64,000 nt of DNA. Source: Pseudovibrio sp. Tun.PSC04-5.I4. Lineage in GTDB: Bacteria > Pseudomonadota > Alphaproteobacteria > Rhizobiales > Stappiaceae. Every line of letters begins with the position of its first letter. Position 1 is the first letter of the stretch. The position numbers were made by a program, and so were the translations under genes. The stretch spans positions 3,112,501 to 3,176,500 of the forward strand of contig NZ_FNLB01000006.1 in NCBI RefSeq assembly GCF_900104145.1, in the 5' to 3' direction. Below, piece by piece: positions 25,517 through 33,981 of the stretch. A model generated the notes under the pieces. The model was not told the origin of the DNA and made no database searches. It saw nothing but the letters and a program-made list of their open reading frames with translations.

Positions 25517-26758
25517 ATGCGTGCACTCTCCAAGATTTTGAGCAAGTTTGTCCGAATAGGCCAGCTAACAATTTTCGATGCCAAAGGGCGTGAACATGTC
25601 CATGGCGGCAAGGTAGATGGCCCCAATGCTGCCCTGCGTTTTCATAATAACAAACTTCCCTATACGCTTCTGTTAGACCCGGAGCTGAAAGCTGCTGAAG
25701 GCTACATGGATGGCGAGATCACCATGGAAGCGGGCTTTACGTTGAACGATCTGGTGGCTGTGTTTATGGCCAATGAAGGTGTGCTGACAGAACACCCGTT
25801 GCAACGCATTTTGACCTCCATGAAGGAAGGACATTCGCGACGCGGCCTTGGCTTAAACTTGAAAAAGAACAAGGCGAAGGTTCGCCATCACTACGATCTC
25901 TCCACCGATCTCTATCGACTGTTTTTGGATGAAGGGTTGAACTATAGCTGTGCCTATTATCGGAGCCCTGACGATACTCTTGAAGAGGCTCAACAGGCCA
26001 AGCTGGACCATATTGTTGCAAAGCTTGATTTGAAACAGGGAATGTCCGTGCTGGAAATCGGCGGCGGTTGGGGGTCTTTGGCGCTCCGCATGGCGCAGGC
26101 TGGTGCGCAGGTGACATCCCTCAATGTTTCGACTGAGCAGATTAAAATTGCGGAAGAGCGTGTAAAAGCGGCTGGCCTTGAAGATCGGGTTGAATTCGTT
26201 TGTCTGGATTACAACGAGTTCGAGGGCGAGTTTGATCGTGTTGTCTCGATTGGGATGATGGAACATGTGGGGCATGGCAATTTTGGTGCTTATTTCAACA
26301 AGATCCGTGATTGCCTGAAGCCAAATGGTTACGCCATGATCCACTCTATAGGGCGTAGTAGTCCTCCTGGTGTGACCGGTCCGTTCTTGAGCAAGTACAT
26401 CTTTCCCGGTGGTTATTGCCCCTCCTTATCTGAGACCTTTGCGGATATTGAAAAGACGGGCTTATGGGTGTGTGATAACGAAATTCTGCGATTGCACTAC
26501 TATTACACCATCCGGGACTGGCGTCTGAAATTTGAGGCCAACCGGGATAAGATCAAAGAGCTGTATGATGAGCGCTTCTGCAGAATGTGGGAGTTCTATC
26601 TGTCTGGATGTGAGATGAATTTTTTGCATGGGCGTCTCATGGTGTTTCAGCTTGTCCTTTCCAAAGAGCGGGATGCAGTGCCAATTATTCGTGACTTCAT
26701 TGGAGACAATGAACAGGCGATGATGGCCCACCGTGATGACCGGCGGAAAACGGCTTAA
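25517..26758 (+). CDS. cfa: cyclopropane-fatty-acyl-phospholipid synthase
   Basis: The 413-residue enzyme adds a methylene group from S-adenosylmethionine to unsaturated acyl chains of membrane lipids, typically in stationary phase or under acid stress. The SAM-binding motif VLEIGGGWGSLALRMA starts near residue 178, and the family signature HYDLSTDLYRLFLDEGLNYSCAY lies upstream of it (given here in part). The C-terminal RDWRLKFEANRDKI region fits CFA synthases. GGGGGAATGG precedes the ATG. It stands alone. Confidence 0.95.
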   Translation: MRALSKILSKFVRIGQLTIFDAKGREHVHGGKVDGPNAALRFHNNKLPYTLLLDPELKAAEGYMDGEITMEAGFTLNDLVAVFMANEGVLTEHPLQRILTSMKEGHSRRGLGLNLKKNKAKVRHHYDLSTDLYRLFLDEGLNYSCAYYRSPDDTLEEAQQAKLDHIVAKLDLKQGMSVLEIGGGWGSLALRMAQAGAQVTSLNVSTEQIKIAEERVKAAGLEDRVEFVCLDYNEFEGEFDRVVSIGMMEHVGHGNFGAYFNKIRDCLKPNGYAMIHSIGRSSPPGVTGPFLSKYIFPGGYCPSLSETFADIEKTGLWVCDNEILRLHYYYTIRDWRLKFEANRDKIKELYDERFCRMWEFYLSGCEMNFLHGRLMVFQLVLSKERDAVPIIRDFIGDNEQAMMAHRDDRRKTA

Positions 26759-26974
26759 TCTGTTTGGTCCAATTATATTTACAAAGGCATGCTCGACGTC
26801 TGAAAGAATAGATTTTGAGTATGTCTCGGTTTGCCTTGTTTCGGAAGTGGCTGCTGTTTAACCAATTTGGTTGACTGGGGAAATTCTATTTTGTGCGACT
26901 GGTGTTCTTGACCAATGTATGCCGTCACCCTAACTTTTGCTGGTTTTCGGGCTAGTGAAAAGATCTGGTGATTG

Positions 26975-27337
26975 ATGTTTGATGATATTCCGCTTCCAAG
27001 TCGGAAAATGCGAGATGGCGTATTTAATTTAACAGCGCCTGGCAAATCTACTGCCTACGCTATTTTATTCGCGCTCCTGTTTGGTGGGATTGCCGGACAT
27101 CGGTTTTATCTGCGGAAATTGGGCACGGCAGTTGCTATAAACCTTCTTAACATTGTTGGTGTGCTGATCCTTATTCCTCTGTTTTTGGATGGAGGGGAGG
27201 AGGAGCTGCTAACAGCGCTGACAACGGGTCAGATGATCGGGTTGTTTCTTGCAATCGCAATGATGGCGATTGCTGGTTTCTGGGTGTTTGTTGATCTTAT
27301 TGTGCTGTTTGTTGTGCTTATCCGTGAGAGTTTTTGA
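26975..27337 (+). CDS. TM2 domain-containing membrane protein
   Basis: This 120-residue protein has two to three helices and a TM2-like GGIAGHRFYLRKLGTAVA stretch around residues 38-55, in which the glycine-rich end of helix 1 and GxHRFYLG-like turn are typical. Function is unknown. A TTG at 26972 directly precedes the ATG at 26975, and the ribosome site is weak. It lies alone after cfa with a 216-bp gap. Confidence 0.75.
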   Translation: MFDDIPLPSRKMRDGVFNLTAPGKSTAYAILFALLFGGIAGHRFYLRKLGTAVAINLLNIVGVLILIPLFLDGGEEELLTALTTGQMIGLFLAIAMMAIAGFWVFVDLIVLFVVLIRESF

Positions 27338-27375
27338 GGCGATCCCATCAGGATATTCACTATCTATAGAGCATA

Positions 27376-27407
27376 AAAAAAAGCCGAAGCTGGGGGGCTT
27401 CGGCTTT
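27376..27407 (-). terminator. terminator of ahpCD
   Basis: AAGCCGAAGC (27381-27390) pairs perfectly with GCTTCGGCTT (27397-27406). The minus-strand transcript ends in a run of eight T. It lies about 105 bp downstream of ahpD. Confidence 0.9.
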
Positions 27408-27510
27408 GCGCTCAAAAGAGCAAGTGGCGGCGCGCATACTTTGGGGGCGGTTACAGAACGAGGGAGAGTTATTCTGTACCGAAGCAGGGCCTGATGGGAC
27501 GTGCGTGTTT

Positions 27511-28053
27511 TTATTCAGCTGCTTCGAGCTCCAGTTCCGAAGCTTCAAGGGCGATTGCTGCGGACTGGATTATTGATGCAAAACGAACAGCTGTTTGAAC
27601 CATTTCTGCAGTGACACCGGCTTTGCGCAGGATAGCCTCATGGCTATCAATACACATGCCGCAGCCGTTGATTGCAGAAACCGCGAGCGACCATAATTCG
27701 AAATCAACCTTGTCTACACCTGGCCTTCCGATCACGTTCATACGTAATTTAGCTGGCATGGTGCCGTATTGCTCATTGGAGGAGAGGTGAACAAAACGGT
27801 AGTAGATGTTGTTCATGCCCATGATTGTTGCAGCAGCTTTGGCAGCGCTCATCGCCTCGGGAGACAGGTGAGGAGCAGCTTCTGCTACAAGTGCTTTCTT
27901 GACGTCTGCATTGCGAGTGGTGATCGCGCAGGCAACAATGAGGCCATATTTTTGCTGGGCAGTGAGAGATTCATCAGTGGCCATTGAGCCAAGGTTCAGG
28001 CGAACGTCTTTCGCGAATTCACCGAAACGGGATTTCAGAGAGTCAATGGACAT
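27511..28053 (-). CDS. ahpD: alkylhydroperoxidase AhpD
   Basis: AhpD is a carboxymuconolactone-decarboxylase-fold protein that recycles oxidised AhpC. The 180-residue protein has the CxxC pair Cys131/Cys134 in INGCGMCIDSHEA, with His138 and Glu119 in the proton-relay positions. It follows ahpC on the same strand, which is the classic ahpCD pair. The 120-bp gap holds a hairpin (28118-28157). The divergent OxyR-like gene suggests peroxide control. Confidence 0.96.
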   Translation of the reverse strand: MSIDSLKSRFGEFAKDVRLNLGSMATDESLTAQQKYGLIVACAITTRNADVKKALVAEAAPHLSPEAMSAAKAAATIMGMNNIYYRFVHLSSNEQYGTMPAKLRMNVIGRPGVDKVDFELWSLAVSAINGCGMCIDSHEAILRKAGVTAEMVQTAVRFASIIQSAAIALEASELELEAAE

Positions 28054-28117
28054 GATGTTACTCCTAATGATGATTAGCGAGAGGCCGCGTGCAAAGTGTT
28101 TTTTATTTATTTAGCGA

Positions 28118-28157
28118 GGCCGGAGCACTGCGATTTTTCGCTTTAGATGCTCCGACC
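28118..28157 (-). other. hairpin in the ahpC-ahpD gap
   Basis: CGGAGCA (28121-28127) pairs with TGCTCCG (28148-28154), extended by GG/CC with one mismatch, and a smaller GCG/CGC hairpin sits inside the loop. There is no T-run after it on the minus strand. It may attenuate or stabilise the ahpC message relative to ahpD. Confidence 0.5.
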
Positions 28158-28173
28158 CTGAAAGGTGCCGAGA

Positions 28174-28725
28174 TTAAGCTGCGATTACTTCGCCGCCAAC
28201 TTCACGGTTACATGGGCAGAGTTCGTCGGTCTGCAAAGCATCGAGAACGCGGAGTGTATCCTTAGGGTTACGGCCAACGTTGAGGTTGGTTGCGTAAACG
28301 TGCTGGATGGTGTTTTCCTGATCCACAACGAAGGTGTAGCGGTATGCAACGCCGTCTGGTGAGCGAACGCCGAGGCCGTCTACGAGAGAGCCGTTGGTGT
28401 CAGCGAATGACCACATTGGCAGCTTGTCGAGATCAGCGTGATCACGGCGCCATGCGAGCTTACAGAATTCGTTGTCGGTGGAACCGCCGAGAACAACAGC
28501 ATCACGGTCTTCAAACTCACCAGCGAGGCGAGCGAATTCAGCGATTTCAGTTGGGCAAACGAAGGTGAAATCTTTTGGGTAGAAGAAGATTACTTTCCAC
28601 TTACCTTCAAAGCTTTTTTCGGTGATTGCTTCAAACGCGCTTTCGCCGTTTTCTTCATGGTTGTTGAAACCAGGCTTTACGCCAACTACTTCAAATTTTG
28701 GAAGCTTTTCGCCGATACCGAGCAT
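28174..28725 (-). CDS. ahpC: alkyl hydroperoxide reductase AhpC-type peroxiredoxin
   Basis: This 183-residue 2-Cys peroxiredoxin reduces hydrogen peroxide and organic peroxides. The peroxidatic Cys57 sits in DFTFVCPTEIAEF, and the resolving cysteine is in the C-terminal DELCPCNREVGGE (Cys170 and Cys172). The CPC ending fits the AhpE/AhpC group that works with AhpD rather than AhpF. AGGAGAG lies 6 bp before the ATG. It is divergent from the OxyR-like gene. Confidence 0.96.
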   Translation of the reverse strand: MLGIGEKLPKFEVVGVKPGFNNHEENGESAFEAITEKSFEGKWKVIFFYPKDFTFVCPTEIAEFARLAGEFEDRDAVVLGGSTDNEFCKLAWRRDHADLDKLPMWSFADTNGSLVDGLGVRSPDGVAYRYTFVVDQENTIQHVYATNLNVGRNPKDTLRVLDALQTDELCPCNREVGGEVIAA

Positions 28726-28864
28726 GGAACTCTCCTAAATATGTGCGGCGCCAGAGCACCACTAATTAGTGATTTTAATGAAGATTTGAAAATTCGCGTC
28801 TTCGTTGGGGGCCTTATGCAGCCATTGGTGCCATCGGTCAAAACGATAATAACGAAGATATCTA

Positions 28865-28877
28865 TCGATTAAATCGA
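28865..28877. promoter_or_regulatory. LysR-type (OxyR-like) box candidate
   Basis: TCGATTAAATCGA is a perfect 13-bp inverted repeat around a central A and fits the T-N11-A core of LysR-family sites. It sits in the divergent promoter region of ahpC and the OxyR-like gene, about 95 bp before the latter. AT-rich ATCTAT/GATCTG flanks could extend it. Confidence 0.5.
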
Positions 28878-28971
28878 ATGATCTGCTAGATTATCTCAGG
28901 AATGGCCGAATTCAGCCAAACTTAGATAAATTCTAATCTGCGGACTTTGATCTGTGTCATCCGGGCGTAAA

Positions 28972-29916
28972 ATGTTACCCACATTAAAACAGCTTCAGTA
29001 CTTTAAGACCCTTGCCAAGCACCTCTCGTTTTCGAAAGCTGCAGAGGCCAGTTTCATCACCCAGTCTACGCTTTCCGCCGCAATTAAACAGCTGGAGGGC
29101 ATTTTGGGATGTGAGCTACTGGACCGGTCCGGGCGCACGTTGGTGCTGACGGATGCCGGGGAGACGGTGCTTGAGAAGGCATCTTTGTTGCTGCGTGATG
29201 CTGAAGACCTTGTTCAGGGTGTGCGTGCGCAGAATAAGCCGCTCTGTGGGCGGTTCCGGCTTGGTGTGATCCCTTCCATTGCTCCTTTTTTGCTACCGCG
29301 GTTTTTGCCACGCTTGCGCAAGTTGTACCCGGAGCTGCAATTGTTTCTGAGGGAGGACCTTTCGCGCAATTTGATGGCTGCTTTGAAGGAGGGGCGTATT
29401 GATGCTGCTCTTATGGCGCTGCCCTATGACACTACGGGGTTTGAATCAAAAGTGATTGGGAGTGATGCTTTCTATCTGGCAGTGCCTTGCGGACACCCGC
29501 TTTGCGGTGCTGCGCAGGTGAAGATGGAAGATCTGGCAGATGAGGTGTTGTTGCTGTTGGAAGATGGGCACTGTTTACGCAATCACGTGCTCGCAGCAAC
29601 GGGAGGACGTATGTTGACGGCTAATGAGGATATACAAGCCACATCTTTATCAACACTTGTACAAATGGTGGATAACGGAATTGGCGTCACTCTGGTGCCA
29701 CGTATTGCTGTTGATGCGGACATCGATCGCGGGACCTCGTTGAAGCTCATAAAAATTGCCGACGAGAGTGCGCGCCGTGAGATTGGAATGGTCTGGAGAC
29801 GGAAGTCTTCTTTTGAAGGAAATACGAAATTGCTTTGCGAGGCTCTGGAACGATTCATGATTGAAACTCACAGAGATGTCTCAGCACTTCAGAATGTATC
29901 GGAGAAAGGTGCTTGA
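28972..29916 (+). CDS. OxyR-like LysR-family transcriptional regulator
   Basis: The 314-residue LysR protein has an N-terminal winged helix (LKQLQYFKTLAKHLSFSKAAE) and an inducer domain with the OxyR hallmark LLEDGHCLRNHVL. The sensing cysteine is Cys201. In E. coli OxyR the disulfide partner is nine residues later, but here that position is Thr210. The divergent ahpCD operon supports a peroxide-sensing role. The GTG at 28954 could start it 6 codons earlier. Its stop overlaps the mtgA start by 4 bp. Confidence 0.9.
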   Translation: MLPTLKQLQYFKTLAKHLSFSKAAEASFITQSTLSAAIKQLEGILGCELLDRSGRTLVLTDAGETVLEKASLLLRDAEDLVQGVRAQNKPLCGRFRLGVIPSIAPFLLPRFLPRLRKLYPELQLFLREDLSRNLMAALKEGRIDAALMALPYDTTGFESKVIGSDAFYLAVPCGHPLCGAAQVKMEDLADEVLLLLEDGHCLRNHVLAATGGRMLTANEDIQATSLSTLVQMVDNGIGVTLVPRIAVDADIDRGTSLKLIKIADESARREIGMVWRRKSSFEGNTKLLCEALERFMIETHRDVSALQNVSEKGA

Positions 29917-30629
29917 AAAAAGCGCGTGTAAAGAGGACGCCGCAGCCGCTGAAACGCAGAATCAAGCGTTGGGCCCTTCGGGTGTTAGGTGCTCTGCTGG
30001 CTTTGCCTGTGGTGCTGACATTGCTGTATACGGTGGTTCCTCCTTATTCCAGTTTGATGCTTTATCGCACTGTTACGGGCCAACCCGTTTGGCGTAAATG
30101 GGTGCCTTTGAACGAAATATCCGTTAATTTACAACGCTCCGTTGTTGTTTCGGAGGATGCTACGTTCTGCCTGCACGGCGGGGTCGACTGGCCTGCTGTT
30201 CGAGGTCAGGTTGGAAAGTTGTTTGATGGCAAGCGGCCACGCGGGGCCAGCACCATTACAATGCAGCTCGCTAAGAACCTGTTTTTGTGGAACGGGCGGG
30301 ATTATGTGCGCAAGGCGCTGGAAGTGCCTTTGGCTTTGTTACTGGATGGAGTTCTTTCCAAGCGACGGCTTTTGGAAATCTATCTGAACGTTGCTGAATG
30401 GGGTCCCGGCATCTATGGAGCCGAGGCTGCTTCGGAAACTTTTTTTGGGAAAACCGCTGCAAAACTATCGGCGAATCAAGCCTCGTTGTTGGCTACAGCG
30501 CTTCCTAATCCTATTGCGAGAAACCCCGCGAAACCTGCCTCTGGACATCGCAGGCTTGCCGGTATAAACCGTAGCCGAGCTCAAGTGGCCGGCGAAGTCC
30601 TTAACTGTATTTCGGCGTTGGAGAGGTAG
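29913..30629 (+). CDS. mtgA: monofunctional biosynthetic peptidoglycan transglycosylase
   Basis: MtgA polymerises lipid II into glycan strands without a transpeptidase domain. The 238-residue protein has one N-terminal membrane anchor (about residues 20-42) and the GT51 motifs SEDATFCLHGGVDW (catalytic Glu81), RGASTITMQLAKNLFL and KRRLLEIYLNVAEWGPGIYG. The start is a TTG that overlaps the stop of the OxyR-like gene (TTGA), with GGAGAAAGG just upstream, so translation is probably coupled. The pairing with a peroxide regulator is unusual. Confidence 0.95.
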   Translation: MKKARVKRTPQPLKRRIKRWALRVLGALLALPVVLTLLYTVVPPYSSLMLYRTVTGQPVWRKWVPLNEISVNLQRSVVVSEDATFCLHGGVDWPAVRGQVGKLFDGKRPRGASTITMQLAKNLFLWNGRDYVRKALEVPLALLLDGVLSKRRLLEIYLNVAEWGPGIYGAEAASETFFGKTAAKLSANQASLLATALPNPIARNPAKPASGHRRLAGINRSRAQVAGEVLNCISALER

Positions 30630-30631
30630 TG

Positions 30632-30651
30632 CGAAATTAATTTCGTATAAT
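30632..30651 (+). promoter_or_regulatory. palindrome abutting a -10 box upstream of rpmF
   Basis: CGAAATTAATTTCG (30632-30645) is a perfect 14-bp palindrome directly followed by TATAAT (30646-30651), a consensus -10. The -35 region is weak. A dimeric regulator bound here would block polymerase. The site lies 120 bp before rpmF and just after mtgA. Confidence 0.5.
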
Positions 30652-30770
30652 GACTGGCAATACCTTTGGTTTGCCTGTATAACCCCCGCCATTCTGAGAG
30701 ATTGTGTATTTCGCACGTTGACGCCGCGCTTGTAGTGGCGCGTGCGTTTGTGACGAGAGAGAGAGCTACA

Positions 30771-30956
30771 ATGGCTGTTCCTAAGAAAAAAGTATCGCGT
30801 ATGAAACGCGGCTTTCGCCGTTCTACCGACGCTCTGGCTCAACCAACTTATGTGGAAGACAAGGATTCCGGCGAACTGCGTCGCCCGCACCATGTTGACC
30901 TGAAGTCTGGTATGTACCGGGGTCGTCAGATTCTTCAGCCTAAAGACGACGTCTAA
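30771..30956 (+). CDS. rpmF: 50S ribosomal protein L32
   Basis: This 61-residue basic protein is bL32, with the N-terminal MAVPKKKVSRMKRGFRRS and the C-terminal HHVDLKSGMYRGRQIL typical of alphaproteobacteria. The zinc-binding cysteines found in some bL32 proteins are absent. An open frame begins at 30666, but the ATG at 30771 after GAGAGAGAGC is the real start. It is followed by a good terminator. Confidence 0.97.
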   Translation: MAVPKKKVSRMKRGFRRSTDALAQPTYVEDKDSGELRRPHHVDLKSGMYRGRQILQPKDDV

Positions 30957-30990
30957 GACTGAAGCGATCACTGCGATTAATATTGAAATG

Positions 30991-31019
30991 GCCGTCCCTT
31001 GGGGCGGCTTTTTCTTTTT
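30991..31019 (+). terminator. terminator of rpmF
   Basis: GCCGTCCC pairs with GGGGCGGC (one G-T pair) with a tight loop, followed by TTTTTCTTTTT. It lies 35 bp past the rpmF stop. Confidence 0.92.
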
Positions 31020-31038
31020 GTGGATTCGGTTTGGAATG

Positions 31039-31075
31039 AAAAAGGCCGCATCACGTAAAGAAGCGACCTTTTTTT
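31039..31075 (-). terminator. terminator of the LysE-type gene
   Basis: AAAAAGG-c-CGC pairs with GCG-a-CCTTTTT around a 13-base loop. On the minus strand it gives a stem and T-run just 10 bp past the stop at 31084. Confidence 0.75.
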
Positions 31076-31083
31076 GATTGCTG

Positions 31084-31716
31084 TTAGCGCTGGCTCTCAA
31101 ACGCCAATCGTGCAGCTAATCCGGCAAACATCGTTCCCAGAATGTAGTTTGCCAGGTTTTTTAGTTTGCCACTGCCACTCAGATATCTTGTGAGATGGCT
31201 TGCTGCGATAATGACGGTTCCATTGATGAAAAATCCAACAGTGTTCAATACTGTTGCGAGAACCATAATTTGAGTTGCTATATTCCCAGCCTCTGGATTT
31301 ACAAATTGCGGGAACAGCGCCAGCACAAAAATCGCCATTTTCGGATTGAGAAGATTTGTTAGGAAACCTTGCCGGAACATTTGATATGTTGAGTGTTTCC
31401 CAGCTTCCTTCGGTGTGCTGGAGTTCTCTGGCGTTGATGTGAAGGCCTTCCAAGCAAGAAACATCAGATACGCCGTACCAGCAAAGTGGACCGCATCATA
31501 GGCGATTGGAACCGCAAGGAAGAGTTGGGACAAGCCAAAAGCTGCTGCTAAGGCATGGAAGTAAGTTCCAACAGCTATGCCTGCAAATATTGCAAGTCCA
31601 GCACGCCGACCCTGAGCAGCGCTACGAGTGGCGATGAGCAACATATCTGGTCCGGGGGTGACTGTTAGAGCGAGGGAGGCAGCAGCGAATAAGAGAAGCG
31701 TTGAATAATCTGGCAT
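31084..31716 (-). CDS. LysE/RhtB family amino acid exporter
   Basis: This 210-residue inner-membrane protein has six helices and the LysE/RhtB signature LTVTPGPDMLLIATRSAAQG near the N-terminus, with LLNPKMAIFVLALFPQFV in the middle. Family members export amino acids such as homoserine, threonine or lysine. The ATG at 31731 is five codons upstream and cannot be excluded. It has its own terminator and no linked regulator. Confidence 0.9.
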   Translation of the reverse strand: MPDYSTLLLFAAASLALTVTPGPDMLLIATRSAAQGRRAGLAIFAGIAVGTYFHALAAAFGLSQLFLAVPIAYDAVHFAGTAYLMFLAWKAFTSTPENSSTPKEAGKHSTYQMFRQGFLTNLLNPKMAIFVLALFPQFVNPEAGNIATQIMVLATVLNTVGFFINGTVIIAASHLTRYLSGSGKLKNLANYILGTMFAGLAARLAFESQR

Positions 31717-31810
31717 TGCGATTCCACTCATGTTCCGTTTGCAAAACGGGTGCTTTTATAGGAAGCGCACATGCGCTGCAATTGCGTTTGAGTAAAATTG
31801 TAAAGCCAAA

Positions 31811-31841
31811 CAAAATAAAACCGCCCCGGATGAGGCGGCTT
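31811..31841 (-). terminator. terminator of phbB
   Basis: CCGCC (31821-31825) pairs with GGCGG (31834-31838), and the minus-strand transcript continues in TTTTATTTTG. It is about 60 bp past the phbB stop. Confidence 0.78.
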
Positions 31842-31898
31842 CGTTTCTTATTGTTCTGTCGCTTGCGGGCGGCAGAGTAGGTGATTTACGCCTCTGAC

Positions 31899-32627
31899 TC
31901 AGCCGTTGGCGACGTACTGTGCGCCGTTGATGGTCATGACTGAGCCTGTCACGAATGCTGCTGCCGTTGATGTGAGGTAGCAGACCATGCCAGCGATCTC
32001 TTCTGCCTTGCCGAGGCGTCCGACTGGGATCTGACCAATAATGCTCTCCAGCACCTTCTCAGGCACTGCAGCAACCATGTCTGTATCAATGTAACCCGGG
32101 CAGATGCAGTTCACCGTAATGCCTTTGCGCGCAGTTTCCTGAGCCAATGCTTTGGTGAAACCAATCACGCCAGCTTTTGCAGCTGAGTAGTTGGTTTGGC
32201 CGATCTGCCCCTTTTGTCCATTGATGGAAGAGATGTTGATGATACGGCCCAGGCCACGCTCGCGCATGCCATCCAAAACAGGACGGCTCATGGTGAACAT
32301 GGAATCCAGGTTGGTTTTCATCACAGCGGTCCACTGTTCATAGTCCATCTTGTGGAACCAGCCATCACGGGTGATGCCAGCGTTGTTTACGAGAACTTCG
32401 ATGTCGCCTAAATCGGAAGTGACTTGAGCAATCCCAACTTCGCAAGCCTTTGGGTCAGATACATCCCACTTGTAGGCTTTGATGCCAGTTTCAGCGCTGA
32501 ATTTGTCAGCAGCTTCCGTGTTACCTGCATATGTTGCCGCAACTGTGTATCCCGCATCATTAAGACCCTTGGAAATTGCCGCGCCGATGCCGCGCGTTCC
32601 ACCAGTTACAATTGCTACCCTGCTCAT
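31899..32627 (-). CDS. phbB: acetoacetyl-CoA reductase
   Basis: This 242-residue short-chain dehydrogenase reduces acetoacetyl-CoA to (R)-3-hydroxybutyryl-CoA, the second step of polyhydroxybutyrate synthesis, using NADPH. The Rossmann motif is TGGTRGIG, the catalytic Ser-Tyr-Lys set is seen in NISSINGQKGQIGQTNYSAAK (Ser, Tyr, Lys), and NNAGITRDG is typical of PhbB. It follows phbA by 170 bp, with a hairpin in the gap. Confidence 0.95.
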   Translation of the reverse strand: MSRVAIVTGGTRGIGAAISKGLNDAGYTVAATYAGNTEAADKFSAETGIKAYKWDVSDPKACEVGIAQVTSDLGDIEVLVNNAGITRDGWFHKMDYEQWTAVMKTNLDSMFTMSRPVLDGMRERGLGRIINISSINGQKGQIGQTNYSAAKAGVIGFTKALAQETARKGITVNCICPGYIDTDMVAAVPEKVLESIIGQIPVGRLGKAEEIAGMVCYLTSTAAAFVTGSVMTINGAQYVANG

Positions 32628-32683
32628 CGAAATACCCCCCGCCTTAGGAATGAAATATTAGAAACCACTTTTACAGGTAATAA

Positions 32684-32714
32684 TAATGACGGAGCAAAGA
32701 CAACTCCGTCATTA
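32684..32714 (-). terminator. hairpin/terminator between phbA and phbB
   Basis: TAATGACGGAG (32684-32694) pairs perfectly over 11 bp with CTCCGTCATTA (32704-32714). The minus-strand sequence continues TTATTACC, so it could end or thin transcription between phbA and phbB, which would then need a second promoter. Confidence 0.75.
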
Positions 32715-32796
32715 GTTAGGGAATTGACTTAAACCTTACGCAGGGAACATAAAGTTCAATTATTCCAAATACGTGACAGTAGTGCCAATGTTGAGG

Positions 32797-33981
32797 TTAT
32801 TTTCTCTCAACACACAGTGCGATACCCATGCCGCCGCCAACACAAAGCGTAGCGAGACCTTTTTTCTTATCTTCGCGCTTCATCTCATGCAGGAGTGTTA
32901 CAAGTACGCGTGCGCCAGATGCACCGATTGGATGACCCAGAGCGATTGCGCCACCGTTCACATTCAGCTTATCCGCGTCGAGGCCGAGTTCCTGACCAAC
33001 AGCAAGAGCCTGCGCAGCAAATGCTTCATTGGCTTCTACAAGGTCAAGATCTTCAACGGACCAACCTGCCTTCTGAAGGGCTTTCTTGGAAGCTGGGATT
33101 GGACCAAGACCCATGTAAGCGGGGTCAACACCCGCCGTTGCCCATGACTTGATGGTTGCCAGTGGTGTCAGACCACGTTTTTCAGCGGCTTCTGCACTCA
33201 TCAGGACGAGGGCTGCTGCGCCATCATTGATGCCAGATGCATTTGCTGCTGTGACTGTACCTTCTTTTTTGAAAGCTGGGCGCAGTTTTTGCATCGCGGA
33301 GATTTCTGCACCCATGCGGATGAATTCATCATCTTCCACCACGCGCTCGGATTTGCGCTCCTTGACGGTGATCGGTGTAATCTCGTCTTTGAACTTGCCA
33401 GCCTTCTGAGCTGCTTCTGCTTTGTTTTGAGAGGAAACCGCGAACTCGTCCTGTGCATCACGAGAGATCTGGTACTTTTCCGCGATGTTTTCTGCAGTGA
33501 TACCCATATGATAGCCTTGGAACGCGTCAATGAGACCGTCCTTCAGCATGGTGTCAATCATCTTGTAATCGCCCATCTTCACACCAGCACGCAATGTCTG
33601 ACAGTGAGGAGACAGGGTCATATTTTCCTGACCACCTGCAACGATAATATCAGCATCACCGGACTGAATCTGCTGCATGCCCATAGCAACGGCACGCAAC
33701 CCTGAGCCACACACCTGATTGATGACGACAGCCGTCGAATCATCAGACATGCCAGCTGCGAGAGCGGCTTGGCGTGCTGTGTTCTGGCCCTGACCCGCGG
33801 AAAGAACGTGACCGAAGATGATTTCGTTCACATCACCGGCCGCGACTTTTGCTTGATCAAGAGCAGACTTGATAACTGCTGTTCCCAACTCACAAGCGGG
33901 TACACTTGCAAAAGCGCCGTTGAAAGAACCGATCGGGGTGCGCGTTGCGCTTACAATTACAACTTCATTAGGCGAGGTCAT
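32797..33981 (-). CDS. phbA: acetyl-CoA acetyltransferase (beta-ketothiolase)
   Basis: The 394-residue thiolase condenses two acetyl-CoA into acetoacetyl-CoA for PHB synthesis. Catalytic residues are Cys91 in NQVCGSGLRAV, the histidine in GHPIGASGARV and the second cysteine in LCVGGGMGIALCVER (Cys near residue 380). The subfamily with phbB and phaR neighbours is biosynthetic. The polymerase phaC is not in the window. Confidence 0.96.
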   Translation of the reverse strand: MTSPNEVVIVSATRTPIGSFNGAFASVPACELGTAVIKSALDQAKVAAGDVNEIIFGHVLSAGQGQNTARQAALAAGMSDDSTAVVINQVCGSGLRAVAMGMQQIQSGDADIIVAGGQENMTLSPHCQTLRAGVKMGDYKMIDTMLKDGLIDAFQGYHMGITAENIAEKYQISRDAQDEFAVSSQNKAEAAQKAGKFKDEITPITVKERKSERVVEDDEFIRMGAEISAMQKLRPAFKKEGTVTAANASGINDGAAALVLMSAEAAEKRGLTPLATIKSWATAGVDPAYMGLGPIPASKKALQKAGWSVEDLDLVEANEAFAAQALAVGQELGLDADKLNVNGGAIALGHPIGASGARVLVTLLHEMKREDKKKGLATLCVGGGMGIALCVERK

